Positions 22,845-34,271 of a DNA stretch of 64,000 nucleotides are shown piece after piece (position 1 is the first letter of the stretch; each line of letters opens with the position of its first letter). The stretch covers positions 8,710,370 through 8,774,369 of the forward strand of contig CM051389.1 of assembly GCA_028015245.1 (NCBI GenBank). The letters are read 5' to 3'. Origin of the DNA: Cardamine occulta. Taxonomy: Eukaryota > Streptophyta > Magnoliopsida > Brassicales > Brassicaceae. Below the pieces are notes generated by a model. The model was not told where the DNA came from. It saw only the letters and a program-made list of their open reading frames with translations, and did not search any database. A program made the position numbers and the translations under genes.

Positions 22845-23350
22845 TGATTTTCTGTATTCTTTTGAAGAAATTTTACAATGACTGCTATAAATTATTTATA
22901 TACTCAATTAACTGTAACCCTAAATAGTTCATCAAACAATATCTAACCCAAAATCAACTAATTACACAAAATAATAGGTCCAACAAGCTCAAACACAATA
23001 TTGTCTAATAAATCTTTTAAATTAACGAATTAAATAAAAAAAACGAATTAAATATCTTCGACATGCAACACAACCTCACGGCAGATTTCTCAGGCAACAT
23101 AGATCTTGGATCAAATACGAATATGATTTAAGTCCTTATCATTTAATTCATTTTTAAGATTAAATTTTTAATTTAAAAGATTTATTGGACAATATTGTGT
23201 TTAGCCTTGTTAGACATATTAGCTTGTGTAATTAGTAGATTTAGAGTTAGAAATTGTTTGGTGAAGTATTTAAGGTTAGAGTTAATTGAGTATATAAATA
23301 ATCTATAGCCGTCAGTGTAAAATGTTCATCAAAACAATACATAGAATAGG
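22845..23350. mobile_element. Foldback element: ~185-bp inverted arms, ~125-bp loop
   Basis: The arm at about 22845-23030 is matched in reverse complement by about 23155-23350. Shared blocks include attatttatatactcaatt, ctaattacacaa and aatattgtc-aataaatctttt-aaatta, with roughly 85% identity by eye. The loop holds a short direct repeat acgaattaaat. Nothing in it codes for protein. The structure is that of a foldback MITE or an inverted-repeat small-RNA source. Confidence 0.8.
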
Positions 23351-23368
23351 GCCATAGAAAATATACTT

Positions 23369-24800
23369 AGGGGGTGTTATTGGTTTTGTTATTTTTAAAG
23401 AGTTATAACTTTTGAAGCTTTTACTGTTATTCATTTTTGAGTTATAAAGACTTTATTAAAGTCATGTGTTATTGGTTCAATATTTATAAAAAGTTGTTTG
23501 TATTTATTAAAAATCACGTGTTATTGAATTAATGATTTTAAAATTTCCTTCAAAATCATGTGTTATTGGATTAAGAAATACTTTAATTAATGCTCAAATA
23601 ATATTAAAATTTAGTATAATTGGTTGATTGACTTTAAATTTTTTGTTCATATGAAAGAACTTTTAAAAACTTTCAAACTAGTAATGGTGAGGTGAAATTC
23701 TCAAGAAAATATATGAGAATATGTGTATATTAATTTTCCATAAATCCAAGTAAAATACAATCAACGTAATATAGAATGTAAAGAAAAGGAATCAAGAGTG
23801 ACGGAAGAAACATATTGTTACCATATTATTCAACTCTTCTTCCAACTAAGAGATAATGGGCACATGGGTAGTCCCACCATCATTGCGCTTCAGCTTTCCC
23901 AAAAATTGCTCCAATGTTTTTATTTCCTCTCTCTTACGAATCATCGTGTGGAATCCCTTACACTTTGACTTCAATGAGTCAATCAAAGTATGCCTATGCA
24001 TTAAAGAAAATATTCCACATTATAAGAGAGAAATAAAGGAAATCTCTAAAGCCAACCCAACACAACATTCTTATGAGTTACAAAACTTACATTCTTAGAA
24101 AGCAATTCCTCTAAAACTCATTGAGTATCTTGTCAATATAATATTACTATTTTTATTGCACTTTTGTGTTAGAATCTTTTCATGATTTTTTGCCTCTATT
24201 GGTGAGAGACCCTTTGAGTTTCTCATCAATTTAATATTTATTTTAATCTAATTTTATATTTTAGTAGTTTAACTTGAAAACTTATTTTAAATTTTATCTT
24301 AAATTAAAAGATTTATAATTAATATTTTTAAATCATATCAAATTATATCTTAAATATATTCAAAGAGATGAAGTCTATATATAGGGAAGAAATAATGATT
24401 ATACATAATTTTAATAATATAAAAATATTTTTTTTATTTTTTATTTTTTCAAATTTCAGAATTTTGTTTCTTATTAACTAAAATAGTATTAATTAAATAT
24501 TATTATAATTTAACTAATATTAATTAAAAATAATTTAAACTTATGCATAATCCAACTTGTTAGATAATTTTATTTTATGATTTATAAAAAATAATAATAA
24601 CATATAAAATATTTAATTACCTTTTTAAACTATTGTAGATAAGATTTATTAATAAAATCTGAATTATTTATGAAGTGACATGTATGTCAGATAAGGGGTT
24701 CTCATAATCTCTCGAATGAAAACCGATTCTCACCATATTTTCTTAAAAACTTATATTTTTAATGGTGAAAGACTCTAGACCCCCACTACAAATGCTCTAA
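23369..24800. repeat. Degraded non-autonomous DNA-transposon relics
   Basis: Starting with gggggtgttattggttt at 23369, the next 250 bp carry three spaced copies of tca(t/c)gtgttattg(g/a), a pattern seen in Brassicaceae MITE-like elements. Around 24180-24240 and 24690-24800 lie segments like ctattggtgagagacc and a terminus-like run ending gacccccactacaaatgctctaa. Boundaries and target duplications could not be fixed. No credible gene is present. Confidence 0.35.
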
Positions 24801-24976
24801 AGTTCCTCAAGAGTTGTGGGTGATCGCTAAGAAAAGCATGAAACAAAACGACTATTCTTCTAAGAAGTAAACACATATAAAAACGAAAACAAACAAAATC
24901 CAAATTAACATTCACATTTGAATCCTGAACCTATAACATACCATTGGTGGCAAGGTCTTGTCATATGCAGCCTATG

Positions 24977-25511
24977 TAGGATCCATGGGCGGAGGCACTT
25001 AGGGGGGAGGGGGGTTCTACTTAGAAAAAATATTTACTATGTATTTTAAGAAATATTTTATGACCCCACATAAAAATAAGTTTGACCCCAATACCAAATT
25101 AATCTAGAAACATGAAATAAATATGTAGTAGATATACCTTTTTTTTAGTTAAACTTATGTTTAGATTATGACCCAATATAAATATTATGAATTATCTATA
25201 ATTTGTTCAGCATAGAATTCTTTTTATTTTTAAAAATCACAAAATTAGAAATTAAAAAATTATTTTTTTCGCCTCTGTGAAGAGTCTGAAGGCTGCTACA
25301 GAATCACATCGGTGAATAGTTTTTAAATGACCATCTAGTTTATTTTATCGAAAAAATATTTGTGAATATAATAAATAAAAATTAATTAAAAAAAATTTAC
25401 TGAAAATAAAATATAATTATAGTGTTATTTTAATAGTTTATATACTATTTTTAGTATATTTTTCTGACCACAATAAAATAAAATTTTGGTTCCGCCACTG
25501 GTAGAATCCAT
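24977..25511. mobile_element. 513-bp insertion with 11-bp target duplication
   Basis: The segment 24988-25500 is flanked by GTAGGATCCAT (24977-24987) and GTAGAATCCAT (25501-25511), differing at one base. Its ends are short inverted repeats around GGCGGA (left gggcggaggcac, right reversed cagtggcggaacc). It contains no open frame. Taking it out makes the flanks continuous. Confidence 0.7.
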
Positions 25512-25794
25512 CAAAGCACATCCAACATTCAAGACTAAGGTTGAATCGTACCTCCAAGTTACTGATATGAAAGATATCAGATTGCACTCATGTTCGAGAA
25601 TCTTAAGGGCTTGTAATGAAAACAAAACAAAATCCATGAAGTAGCATACATCCTAGATATCAGAAATTTAGGGACATTAAATTACATAGAACAAACACAT
25701 AACATTGTCAACGTCTCTTAAACATAAAGGCATAACATGAGTGCAACCTATTGAAGACCTTTAACATAAGCCACCAAGTATTTGCTGGAGAGTG

Positions 25795-25935
25795 TCAGAT
25801 CCTCTCCATGAGTCTCTTGTCCTTTTCCCAAATCTTGGAATCAAAAATGGACATTGTGACCCAAAACATGAACCCGACTAATCCAACATTGTACATTGCC
25901 CTCGCCTCCGCCGATACAACCTTAAACCTATCCAT
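25795..25935 (-). CDS. Candidate 46-residue single-span membrane microprotein
   Basis: The frame starts MDRFKVVSAEARAMYNVG, has one hydrophobic stretch (about residues 16-30, VGLVGFMFWVTMSIF) and ends in a charged tail KIWEKDKRLMERI. Its base composition is less AT-rich than its surroundings. On the same strand a TATA box (TATAAATA, 26085-26092) lies about 150 bp upstream. I do not recognise the family; small accessory subunits of mitochondrial membrane complexes have this general plan. A longer frame from 26025 would add 30 residues, but that part is AT-rich and looks like leader. The case rests on composition and layout only. Confidence 0.35.
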   Translation of the reverse strand: MDRFKVVSAEARAMYNVGLVGFMFWVTMSIFDSKIWEKDKRLMERI

Positions 25936-26084
25936 GGGAAGAAATTTATTATACCTTGAAACAAGAAAACAACTTTTTTCTAGAACAATGAAAAGATGAC
26001 ATCGGATAAAAAAACAAAGATCCAAAAATAATGACCAGCCGACGACTAAACTCTAAAGTCCCAACTAATGATCCACGATGCTGA

Positions 26085-26092
26085 TATTTATA
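26085..26092 (-). promoter_or_regulatory. TATA box upstream of the microprotein frame
   Basis: TATAAATA on the minus strand, about 150 bp before the ATG at 25935. It is a good match in sequence, though the spacer is AT-rich enough for chance matches. Confidence 0.35.
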
Positions 26093-26370
26093 GAGAAATA
26101 TACATAAAATCTTAGTTTTAACCGGCCTATAATGTATGTTTGGCCTAAAGCCAAATATCGATCCATGAACATATATTGGGCTTTTATTCAGTTATACAAT
26201 CCGGTTTGACAAAAAAAACAAAAAATTTAGTTTTAATTCAATTAATATTATAACTATTATTAATTTTAATTATACAATGACACGATACACGATTTTGACA
26301 TTTAAGTAATATGTGGAAGGTTCTAACTTCTACTTTAATGTTTAGTATAGATTGATGTGTCTTCAACAAC

Positions 26371-27293
26371 TACAGTAAAACTTTTATAAATTAATAATGT
26401 CAGAACTTTGATATTTTATTAATTTATCGTTATATTAATTTATTTATAAATTAATATTTATAAATTAATATTTATTCATTTAAAGAAGATATTTTTAAAT
26501 AAAATATTTTATCGTAAAATTTAAAAAACGTACAAATTTTAAAAAATAAAAACTACATAATAGTAACATTTTGTAAATTATCAGTTTTGAAATATCATTT
26601 TGGGCAAATAATATTTAGAAAGAAATAGTCACAAAGTAAATTCTACATTACAAAATTTATTTTGGTGCTGTAATGCTAAAGAATTTTAATGAGTTCACTT
26701 CTGAAAAGAACATTCATCAATTTGAGATATTGATTAGTGATCTTAATGATCGTAAAAATAAATATCAAAAGTCTCTTACAGTATCAAAATGAAATTGATA
26801 TATGTCGAGAGATCAAAATAAATTGTGATTATTATCTATAATGTTATATTATATAGTTAAAGATGCTAGTAAATTTGATTTACAATCGATAATGCTTCTA
26901 AAAATAGTCATAGCATTTGAAATTATTTACAGTTTTCTTTTTGCAATTCGAAAACATAACACCATCAAATATGTAATGCAATAAGAATTTGTTTTAAATG
27001 TAAGAAACATTAGAAAAACGTTTGAAAATCATATATAAGAAAACAACATCTACTAATTTTAGCTATATTTGTGTATATTTATAGAAATATTAATTTATGA
27101 TATTATTGGGACTATATATTTATATATAGATTTCTAAAAATTATAATTTTATTTAAAAAAATTATAACTTTATAATTTTATTAATTTTTGCTGTTATTAT
27201 ATAAGTCTAATTCGAGATTAAAAAAAATTATAATATTTATTAATTTATCGTATATTAATTTATCGTATATTAATTTATAGAGATATTACCGTA
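26371..27293. mobile_element. AT-rich element with TACAGTAA-type inverted ends
   Basis: The left end reads tacagtaaaacttttataaa; the right end, reversed, reads tacggtaatatctctataaa. Both run into repeated ttaataaatta-type sequence. The roughly 920-bp interior has no coding capacity. This looks like a non-autonomous DNA transposon common in Arabidopsis spacers. A target duplication is not clear. Confidence 0.6.
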
Positions 27294-27576
27294 TAACAAA
27301 AGTCCATATCTCATCCGATGTTCCGTTGGTTTATCTTTAACCAAAGCCCACACGTCACGTTACAAAAGAAGAGGAAACAAAAAAATTTATAAAATCGAAA
27401 AAAATCGTTCTTTCTTGTTCCGAAGCAATCTATTTTCTCTGTTGCCCATCTCCAATTCGACAGAACCCATGTTCTGGCATCCTACAAAACATTGGAATCT
27501 ATGTTAAAAATCCCATATTTATTCTGTTGAGGATATAGTTATAGTAGTTGGTGACGCAATTAGGTTACACACAGAC

Positions 27577-29928
27577 ATGGGATCAGCTGCGGTTGCAAGT
27601 TCTTCTTCTGATGTTGCGATCTCTGGCAAGTTTCTTCCTTTTTAGGTTTTCGTTTTTCAAATGTTTCATTAGATTTTATCCCAGTTCCGATCAGGGAAGA
27701 CAATTTGGATTTAGAGGCTTGGTTACGTATTTCAAGATCTGAATCATGGCTTTTTGATTTGTTTGGTTTTGAGCTTATGATATATGTGTGTGTAGATGTG
27801 AATCGGTTAGATATATACTTATTTGGATTAGTGATATTGGATTACTCTTCGATCTTTTTCTCTGCTCACTGAATTGGTTTTGCTTGGTTTAGTTCATAGT
27901 TTAATTTGATTTTAAGCCAAATTATTGGAGATTGTAGATTTCAGATAATCCATTAGCTGAAATAGTAAACTCGCATTGTGGGGATTACTATAATCTCTAT
28001 GGTTAAATTTGCAGCTCTGCGTGAGAAGCATGAGAAGGACTTAGAGAATTTGACACTGACGACGCAGCCTTTGAATACATTGAAGTTGTTTGTTGAGGCT
28101 ACTGTTCAGTACATTAGGCGATCAATATCATATCTACTGGCTCATGGAGGTTTGTTCATTCTTATAACCGTTTTGTTTGTGGCATCGGGAGGTTTGCTTG
28201 TCACTGTTGATGGACCTCATGGAAAGGTAAAACGATTGCGTCTTCTTCATTAAAATCTAGACTTTCCCGGATTGTGTTTCATCGTACAAGAAGGTTCCAA
28301 CAGTTGTGTATTTTTTTGTTACAGCATGTTGAAGAAGTATTGGAGTATGTCCGATATGGCTTATGGTGGATAGCACTTGGTGTTGCATCTTCTATTGGTC
28401 TTGGTTAGTCAAGCGAAAAGCGTAATTTTTATTCGCATTTAGAAGCAATTCACATCATTTTTATAACTTTTGTTTTCTTCTATAGGATCTGGTCTCCATA
28501 CTTTTGTTCTCTATTTGGGTCCACACATTGCTTTGTTCACTCTGAAAGCAACACAATGTGGCCGGGTTGATTTAAAATCTGCACCATATGATACAATACA
28601 GCTGAAAAGGGTTCCCTCGTGGCTTGATAAATCTTGCTCAGAATTTGGTCCCCCTTTAATGATATCAGCTGCTGGATCACGTGTGCCTCTTACGAGCATA
28701 TTGCCACAAGTCCAATTGGAGGCAATCTTATGGGGTATTGGGACGGCTCTTGGGGAGCTTCCTCCATATTTCATCTCAAGAGCAGGTTTATCTATTGCTT
28801 CTCTCTATATGTTTCTCTTTGATTTGTAGCATCATCCATGGACGTGCATAAGCTTCCGTTGTTTATTTTGTTTTCGTTTTCTAAAATTTTCCAGCTAGTA
28901 TTTCTGGGAGCACAGTGGATGGAATGGAAGAATTAGATGCCTCCTCATCTGAGGATAGCGGATTTATGGCGACTTACCTGAACCGGATTAAGTGTTGGCT
29001 ATTAACCCATTCACAGCACTTGAATTTCTTTACTGTCTTGGTTCTTGCTTCGGTCAGTATACATCCTCCATCTTACTTTCCCTTCTGCAGTAGCAATTGA
29101 TTAAATGACAGCATTTAGTGTGTCATGTAATGTTTTTGCTTTCTAGGATTCAATGATCAGGACCTTATTTATTGGTATTTTAGTTAATACTTTGAATTAG
29201 GATTTAGTATTTACCATTACACACTGCTTCTATTTGAGTGCAGGTCCCAAATCCTTTGTTTGACCTTGCTGGAATAATGTGTGGACAATTTGGAATTCCG
29301 TTTTGGGAATTCTTTCTAGCAACTTTAATTGGAAAGGCCATTATCAAAACTCACATTCAGGTATGGAACCTCGTGCCCCACAGATTCGATTTTATCACCC
29401 AAATGGTTTCTAACTTTGTTTCTTCTGTGCCTTTTTTTCTTAATGAAGACTATATTTATCATCTGCGTTTGTAATAACCAACTGCTCGACTGGATGGAGA
29501 ACGAGCTGATCTGGATACTTAGCCATGTCCCAGGTTTGGCTTCTATGTTGCCTGGACTCACAGCCAAACTCCACGCCATGAAAGAAAAGTATATTGATGC
29601 ACCATCTCCTGTTCCGCCTCACATCAAGGTAAACAATCTTTTCGGTATTCTCCTTTGTTACTTTATAAACTTTACGCATTTTCCATTTAGTTAACTATGA
29701 AGTTTTCATCAGTCTTGTACAAAACTCAAGTTGAATTGGGGCTCTTCTTTTTTTTTTTTTTGTCTTGGGTAGGTGAAAAAATGGGATTTTTCGTTTGCAA
29801 CAATCTGGAACGGGATAGTGTGGCTCATGCTGCTCAACTTCTTCTTCAAGATTGTGACAGCAACTGCACAGAGACACTTGAAGAAGAAGCAAGAGAAAGA
29901 AATGGCTGCTTTGACTCATTCAGATTGA
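27577..29928 (+). CDS. KMS1: KMS1, VTT/SNARE-associated Golgi family protein
   Basis: Eight exons, 27577-27625, 28015-28226, 28325-28403, 28486-28785, 28895-29052, 29244-29360, 29449-29628 and 29773-29928, encode 416 residues. Several membrane spans are visible (GLFILITVLFVASGGLLV, LWWIALGVASSIGLGS, the core around GIGTALGELPPYFISR, FTVLVLASVPNPLFDL, and a final IVWLMLLNFFFKIV). A C-terminal charged tail contains KKK. The family (VMP1-like, DedA/VTT) works in the endoplasmic reticulum; KMS1 (Killing Me Slowly 1, At4g14950) is needed for ER export and early secretory structure. The first intron begins with GC rather than GT (TCTG|GCAAGT); no GT fits the reading phase. Confidence 0.93.
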
Positions 29929-30636
29929 TAAATCTTTCTGCTCCAACATCAAAATAGACACTATCCAGATTTGAGAAGAAGGATCAACAACAAGAAGAAT
30001 GCCAGCTTATCTTCTCATCTTGACACATTGTTCTGGTGGGATTTTTCTGTATAGAAAAAGAAAACGAAAAAAAGTTAGGAGGAATTGGGATTATGAGATT
30101 GCAGGAGGTTTATTTTGATCCTGTGATTCCATTAGAGAAGGTTCTGTGGTGGGAAGAAGAACTGAAACAAACACAAAAACAAAATCATTAATTGTTAATT
30201 TGCTACTGGTTATTTAGATTGAAACTAGTGTAAGCTTTTATTTCCCATTGCAACTTTCATTGTTGTTTCTTCTGTTTTCTATTTGTCTTTTACTTTCACT
30301 ATCAAATGGTGTTGGCTTTGTTGTTCGGGATAAACATGATACCTATCATCTATCTCCTCAATCAAACAAAGAATGTTAGAATTCGCAATTGGACGGGTCG
30401 CTTCAATGTAATCTCTTTGACATTAATGTCACAAGAATGCAACTAATTAGCGAATAAACGGATTAAATTAGCACACCAACAAAGGAACATTTGGATTCTT
30501 CAACCATGGTTTGCCAATGCACAAGTCAACGGAGGAATCCAAAGAGAAATAAGCAAACATAGTAAACCCTGTCTATAAAATACAAAGCTTAACTGCAATT
30601 TTCATGACAAATAGATAATTCATACAATACTAATGT
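29929..30636. other. Intergenic after KMS1
   Basis: The first 300 bp or so are KMS1 3' UTR and terminator. No coding sequence is seen, and in particular nothing resembling alpha-tubulin, which is expected here from A. thaliana gene order. Confidence 0.5.
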
Positions 30637-32025
30637 TCAATGAAACAATGACCATGTCATGTGCTCTTCATCAGCTGCATCTCCACCAATGATGACTTTA
30701 CATGTGGGAGAAAGCTTTGTGGATGTAAGAAGCTTCTTGTAGCTCTCTACATCTTGCTTTGTTATAGAAGGATGTCTGAAACTCAGAGTCAGTTTCTTGA
30801 GGACTGCTGAATTCTCAAGAAAGTAATTCACTAGTTTAATCCCATCTTCATCTATCACCCATTTCTTAATCTCAACATACTCCAGCGTCGATATAAAACA
30901 CCGAGGCAAGTTGGTAAAGTCGATTTGATCTGGCTTCACTCTAAGAGAATAATCCAACAATGTAAGGCCTTTCAGATTTGGACACCTCTCAAGAAAGGCT
31001 GGCAACGATGAGCTGGGGAAGTGAGTCTCCAACTGATACAAGTTGTGTAATTTGGGAATCGGTCCGAGTTTGGAATAACAGTGAAGCACCTGCAAGAAGA
31101 ATAAAAAGGATACATATCAGATATAGAATTAATACATTCAATTGTTATTTATGCATCACATAGTATACATAATATACCTCTAGAGTCGATCGAGAGATGA
31201 TCATATGCTTTACACTAGATATTCTGGTTAAAAACTCATAGAAAATATCGCGCTTTCTTAAACCCTCTGGTTGCAAAGGACTGTCATACGTCAGATTACA
31301 GTTGGTTTCAATGTTGATCATAAGCAAGGAACTCAAGTTCTTATAAACTCAAATATTCGAGTCGTGGAGATCAATCTCAACCGTAAAATCTGTATCACGA
31401 CTAGTGATCCCAAATCCAAAACAACATTTCTTCAGACTCTGAGACCTCAAACGCAGAAACAGCACAACATTTTCATCCAAAACAGTAAAAGGGCGAATCA
31501 GTCGAAGATCTTCAAGAACAGGACAACCTGAGATGATCTTCTCCACAATCAAAGGACCATCCTTACCATAACAAACTGAACCTAGCTTCATGATCTTGAG
31601 ACAAGGTAGAGAAACAACAAACTCTGGATACAAAGAGACCAATGTCTTGCTCTTGTAAATGTTCTGATGCATGACAACATCTCTGCGAGGAATATTTATA
31701 GAAACATCCAAATGCTGAATTCCACGATCAACCACTGTACCGAGCAACTCATTGTTACGATCAAAGTCGTAATTCTCTTGTACTAGCATGCAATTTTGCA
31801 GATGTGGCCCACTGTTAAACTCCATAAACCTGTTTATGAACCTTCAAATACTTCTACGCAACCAAATTGATTGGTGGTGGCTATGTAAAGTCCAGGAACA
31901 CTTAACCAAAGATTTCTCCATCGAATCGATATAACACTTGTTCTAACAGAATCTTTGGTCGGAAGGCTTAAGAGTATCTGAGTTAGCAAAAAATCTGCCA
32001 AATCGCAGATTGTATCGCACCCCAT
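30637..32025 (-). pseudogene. F-box/LRR (FBD-type) pseudogene
   Basis: The N-terminal F-box is plain (LADFLLTQILLSLPTKDSVR, WRNLWLSVPGL), followed by leucine-rich repeats and a C-terminal FBD-like region (LKKLTLSFRHP, CKVIIGG). Three parts connect: 31834-32025, about 31100-31825, and 30637-31095, the last two through a normal intron (CTAGAG|GTATAT ... TTGCAG|GTGCTT). The coding frame is broken twice. Near 31836 one base is missing or two are extra, so FEG runs into a stop instead of FINRFMEF. Near 31350-31372 another shift turns an expected PRLEYLSL into DSNI and an in-frame TGA. F-box proteins select substrates for SCF ubiquitin ligases; this copy would yield only a truncated product. This family expands and decays fast in Brassicaceae. 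Confidence 0.82.
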
Positions 32026-32312
32026 CCCATCTCCGTTGATTCGACGGCGAGATCGGAGCTGTGTTTTTTTTGGGTTTCTTCTGAGATCTGTTTATGGAGA
32101 TATTTGTTTTTCTGAAACAATAAAAACAGGTGTTAAAAACTTAAAATATACATGTATATTTAGTGCAATGCACCCTGAGTACTCCAAGTATTGCAATTTA
32201 GTACCGATAACTTTTGTGGTTTAGGAAAAAGTCCTCACTTCCTAACAGTGGTGAAGAAAAAGTTCGCTAGATTTTTGGAATTTTCGCATTCAAGGCAAAT
32301 CGGATCCAATCG

Positions 32313-34271
32313 ATGATTCCGTCGAGGAGAATTTTATTCTCTCCCTCTGTTGGAGTCACCTTGATCGTCGTTCTCGTCGCTATCTACTTCAGATCTTCCT
32401 TCAAATCTCCACACCATCAAGTACTCACTTCTCTTCTTTTAACTATCTTCCTCGTTCTGAAAATCTTCTTTTCATTAATCTCAAATGAAGTATTTAGCTT
32501 GATTGAATTAGACAAGGTCCTTTAAAACCAATGAAGTTTGTCTCTTTCTTTGTTATATCTGGCTCTGAGTTTAATCACAATTGAAATAGAGAACCTATGT
32601 TATGTCTTGGATTTGATGGGGTTTTTCTGTTGGTTTTCTCAGTATGAAAAGAGGTTATTCTCTGCTGAAGAATTGGCATCGTACAATGGCACTGATGAAA
32701 CGTTACCTATACTCTTAGGGATTCTTGGGTAAGTCCTTGTCTTCCTTCTGCTGTCAAGTTTTGGAAATTAGAAACTTATGTCCACTCTTAAAAAACATGT
32801 ATGGGATACAGATCTGTGTTTGATGTGACGAAAGGAAAATCTCATTACGGTAGTGGAGGAGGTTACAACCATTTTGCTGGAAGGTTTGTTTTGTTTTGAT
32901 TAATTATGTGGAGAGTTTCTTTTATCTTCTTCTATCTCCTTGTTATTATTAATCTTTTTATGTTTCTTGCTGATGGGAAGTTTTTCCATGTAATTCTTGC
33001 GCTCAGAGACGCTTCTCGTGCATTTGTTTCTGGCAACTTTACAGGTACGAATTGTTTGCTGCATTCAGTAAACTTTTAGGATCATAGTTTTAAAAGTCTT
33101 TGCCTCTTTTGGTACTTATGGACATTGACATGATATCCCCAACAAATGAGATTTAATCTCTTCTCTTGCCAATGTTATGCGGAAATTTGCCTATTTCCAT
33201 GGTGTTTCTCCCATTTCACATCTTTGTGTCCTCGTAAAATATGTTAGTCATGCATAAAAAAATCAGAATCATTCAAACTCTGTTAGCTATTTGCTGAAGA
33301 TTATTATACAGCAAACCCCTGAAGTCTGTTGAAATTTCTCATTTGTGTGCTATGATTCTTTTCTCGTGCAGGAGATGGACTTACAGATTCATTACATGGG
33401 TTATCTAGCAGTGAGGTAATGCTTTCGTATGGAAATGTCCACAGTATTCTTTGATCTTGCCATTGTGCCAGATGTGCTTATTTCTTCATAGCTATCAGTT
33501 ACTAAGATAATGAACTAATTAACTGTTTAGTATTCTACACGTCCGATTATGTTTAGTGATGAACGCTCAATCTCATGTCTGGTACAATTGTTACTTGTTT
33601 GATATGGCATGACAAGATTTATTCTCCGCAGGTGAAGAGTATTGTCGACTGGAGAGATTTCTACTCCAGAACCTACACGTAAGTTATACGTTTCATACAC
33701 ACAATAGATATAGCTAATGCATAGTAAGAACTGAGAAGGTGGTGTAAGGATAATTCTTGGGTCATCTTAATCCCTATATAATATGGTCATCTTGGTTTGG
33801 TTCTCACAGTCCAGTTGGGATGCTTGTTGGGCGGTACTATGATAGCCAAGGGAATCCAACTAAACACCTAAAAGGAGCTGAAGCAAAAGCCTCCAGAGGT
33901 GCACAACTCATGGAGAAACAGAAGACTGAGGAAGCCAAGCAACCGAATTGCAACTCACGATGGAGTCAAGATGAAGGTGGTGAGGTATGGATTCTTGTTA
34001 TCTCTATCAATTCGGTTTAAAGGGGAGAATAGTTAGAACGTAGAAGTAAATCTTTGATGGCATTAAAAGCATAAAGATACTTAAGTATAAGCTATTTGTG
34101 CAGGTTTGGTGTGATGTTGGGGTACCAAGATTGGTACAAAGACCTTTGGAGATAGCAATAACGGGTTCAATGAGCAAACGTTGTGCTTGCTTTGAAGAAG
34201 ACCAACTTGATCAGTCTGGCTTGGAGATCTATAAAGACTGTGAACCTCTTGCCAAGACTTGCAAGGTGTGA
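32313..34271 (+). CDS. MAPR4: Membrane-associated progesterone-binding protein 4
   Basis: Eight exons, 32313-32420, 32643-32728, 32812-32883, 33007-33044, 33372-33415, 33632-33678, 33810-33984 and 34104-34271, encode 245 residues. An N-terminal signal anchor (about 12-28, VGVTLIVVLVAIYF) is followed by a cytochrome b5-like MAPR domain (about 37-135: FSAEELASYNG, VFDVTKGKSHYG, FAGRDASRAF, and DWRDFY). The C-terminal part has several cysteines (WCDVGVP, KRCACFEE). Family members bind heme or steroids non-covalently in the endomembrane system. This type resembles neudesin/neuferricin and matches At4g14965. All exon phases agree. Confidence 0.92.

Noticed and set aside
23856..24110. 80-residue frame and a possible hairpin around shared ttatttcctctctctta
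   Set aside because: The translation has no domain character, and the inverted match holds only for about 20 bp, so neither a gene nor a microRNA precursor is supported.
25425..25637. 70-residue minus-strand frame
   Set aside because: It crosses the boundary of the 513-bp insertion, so its end is made of transposon sequence.
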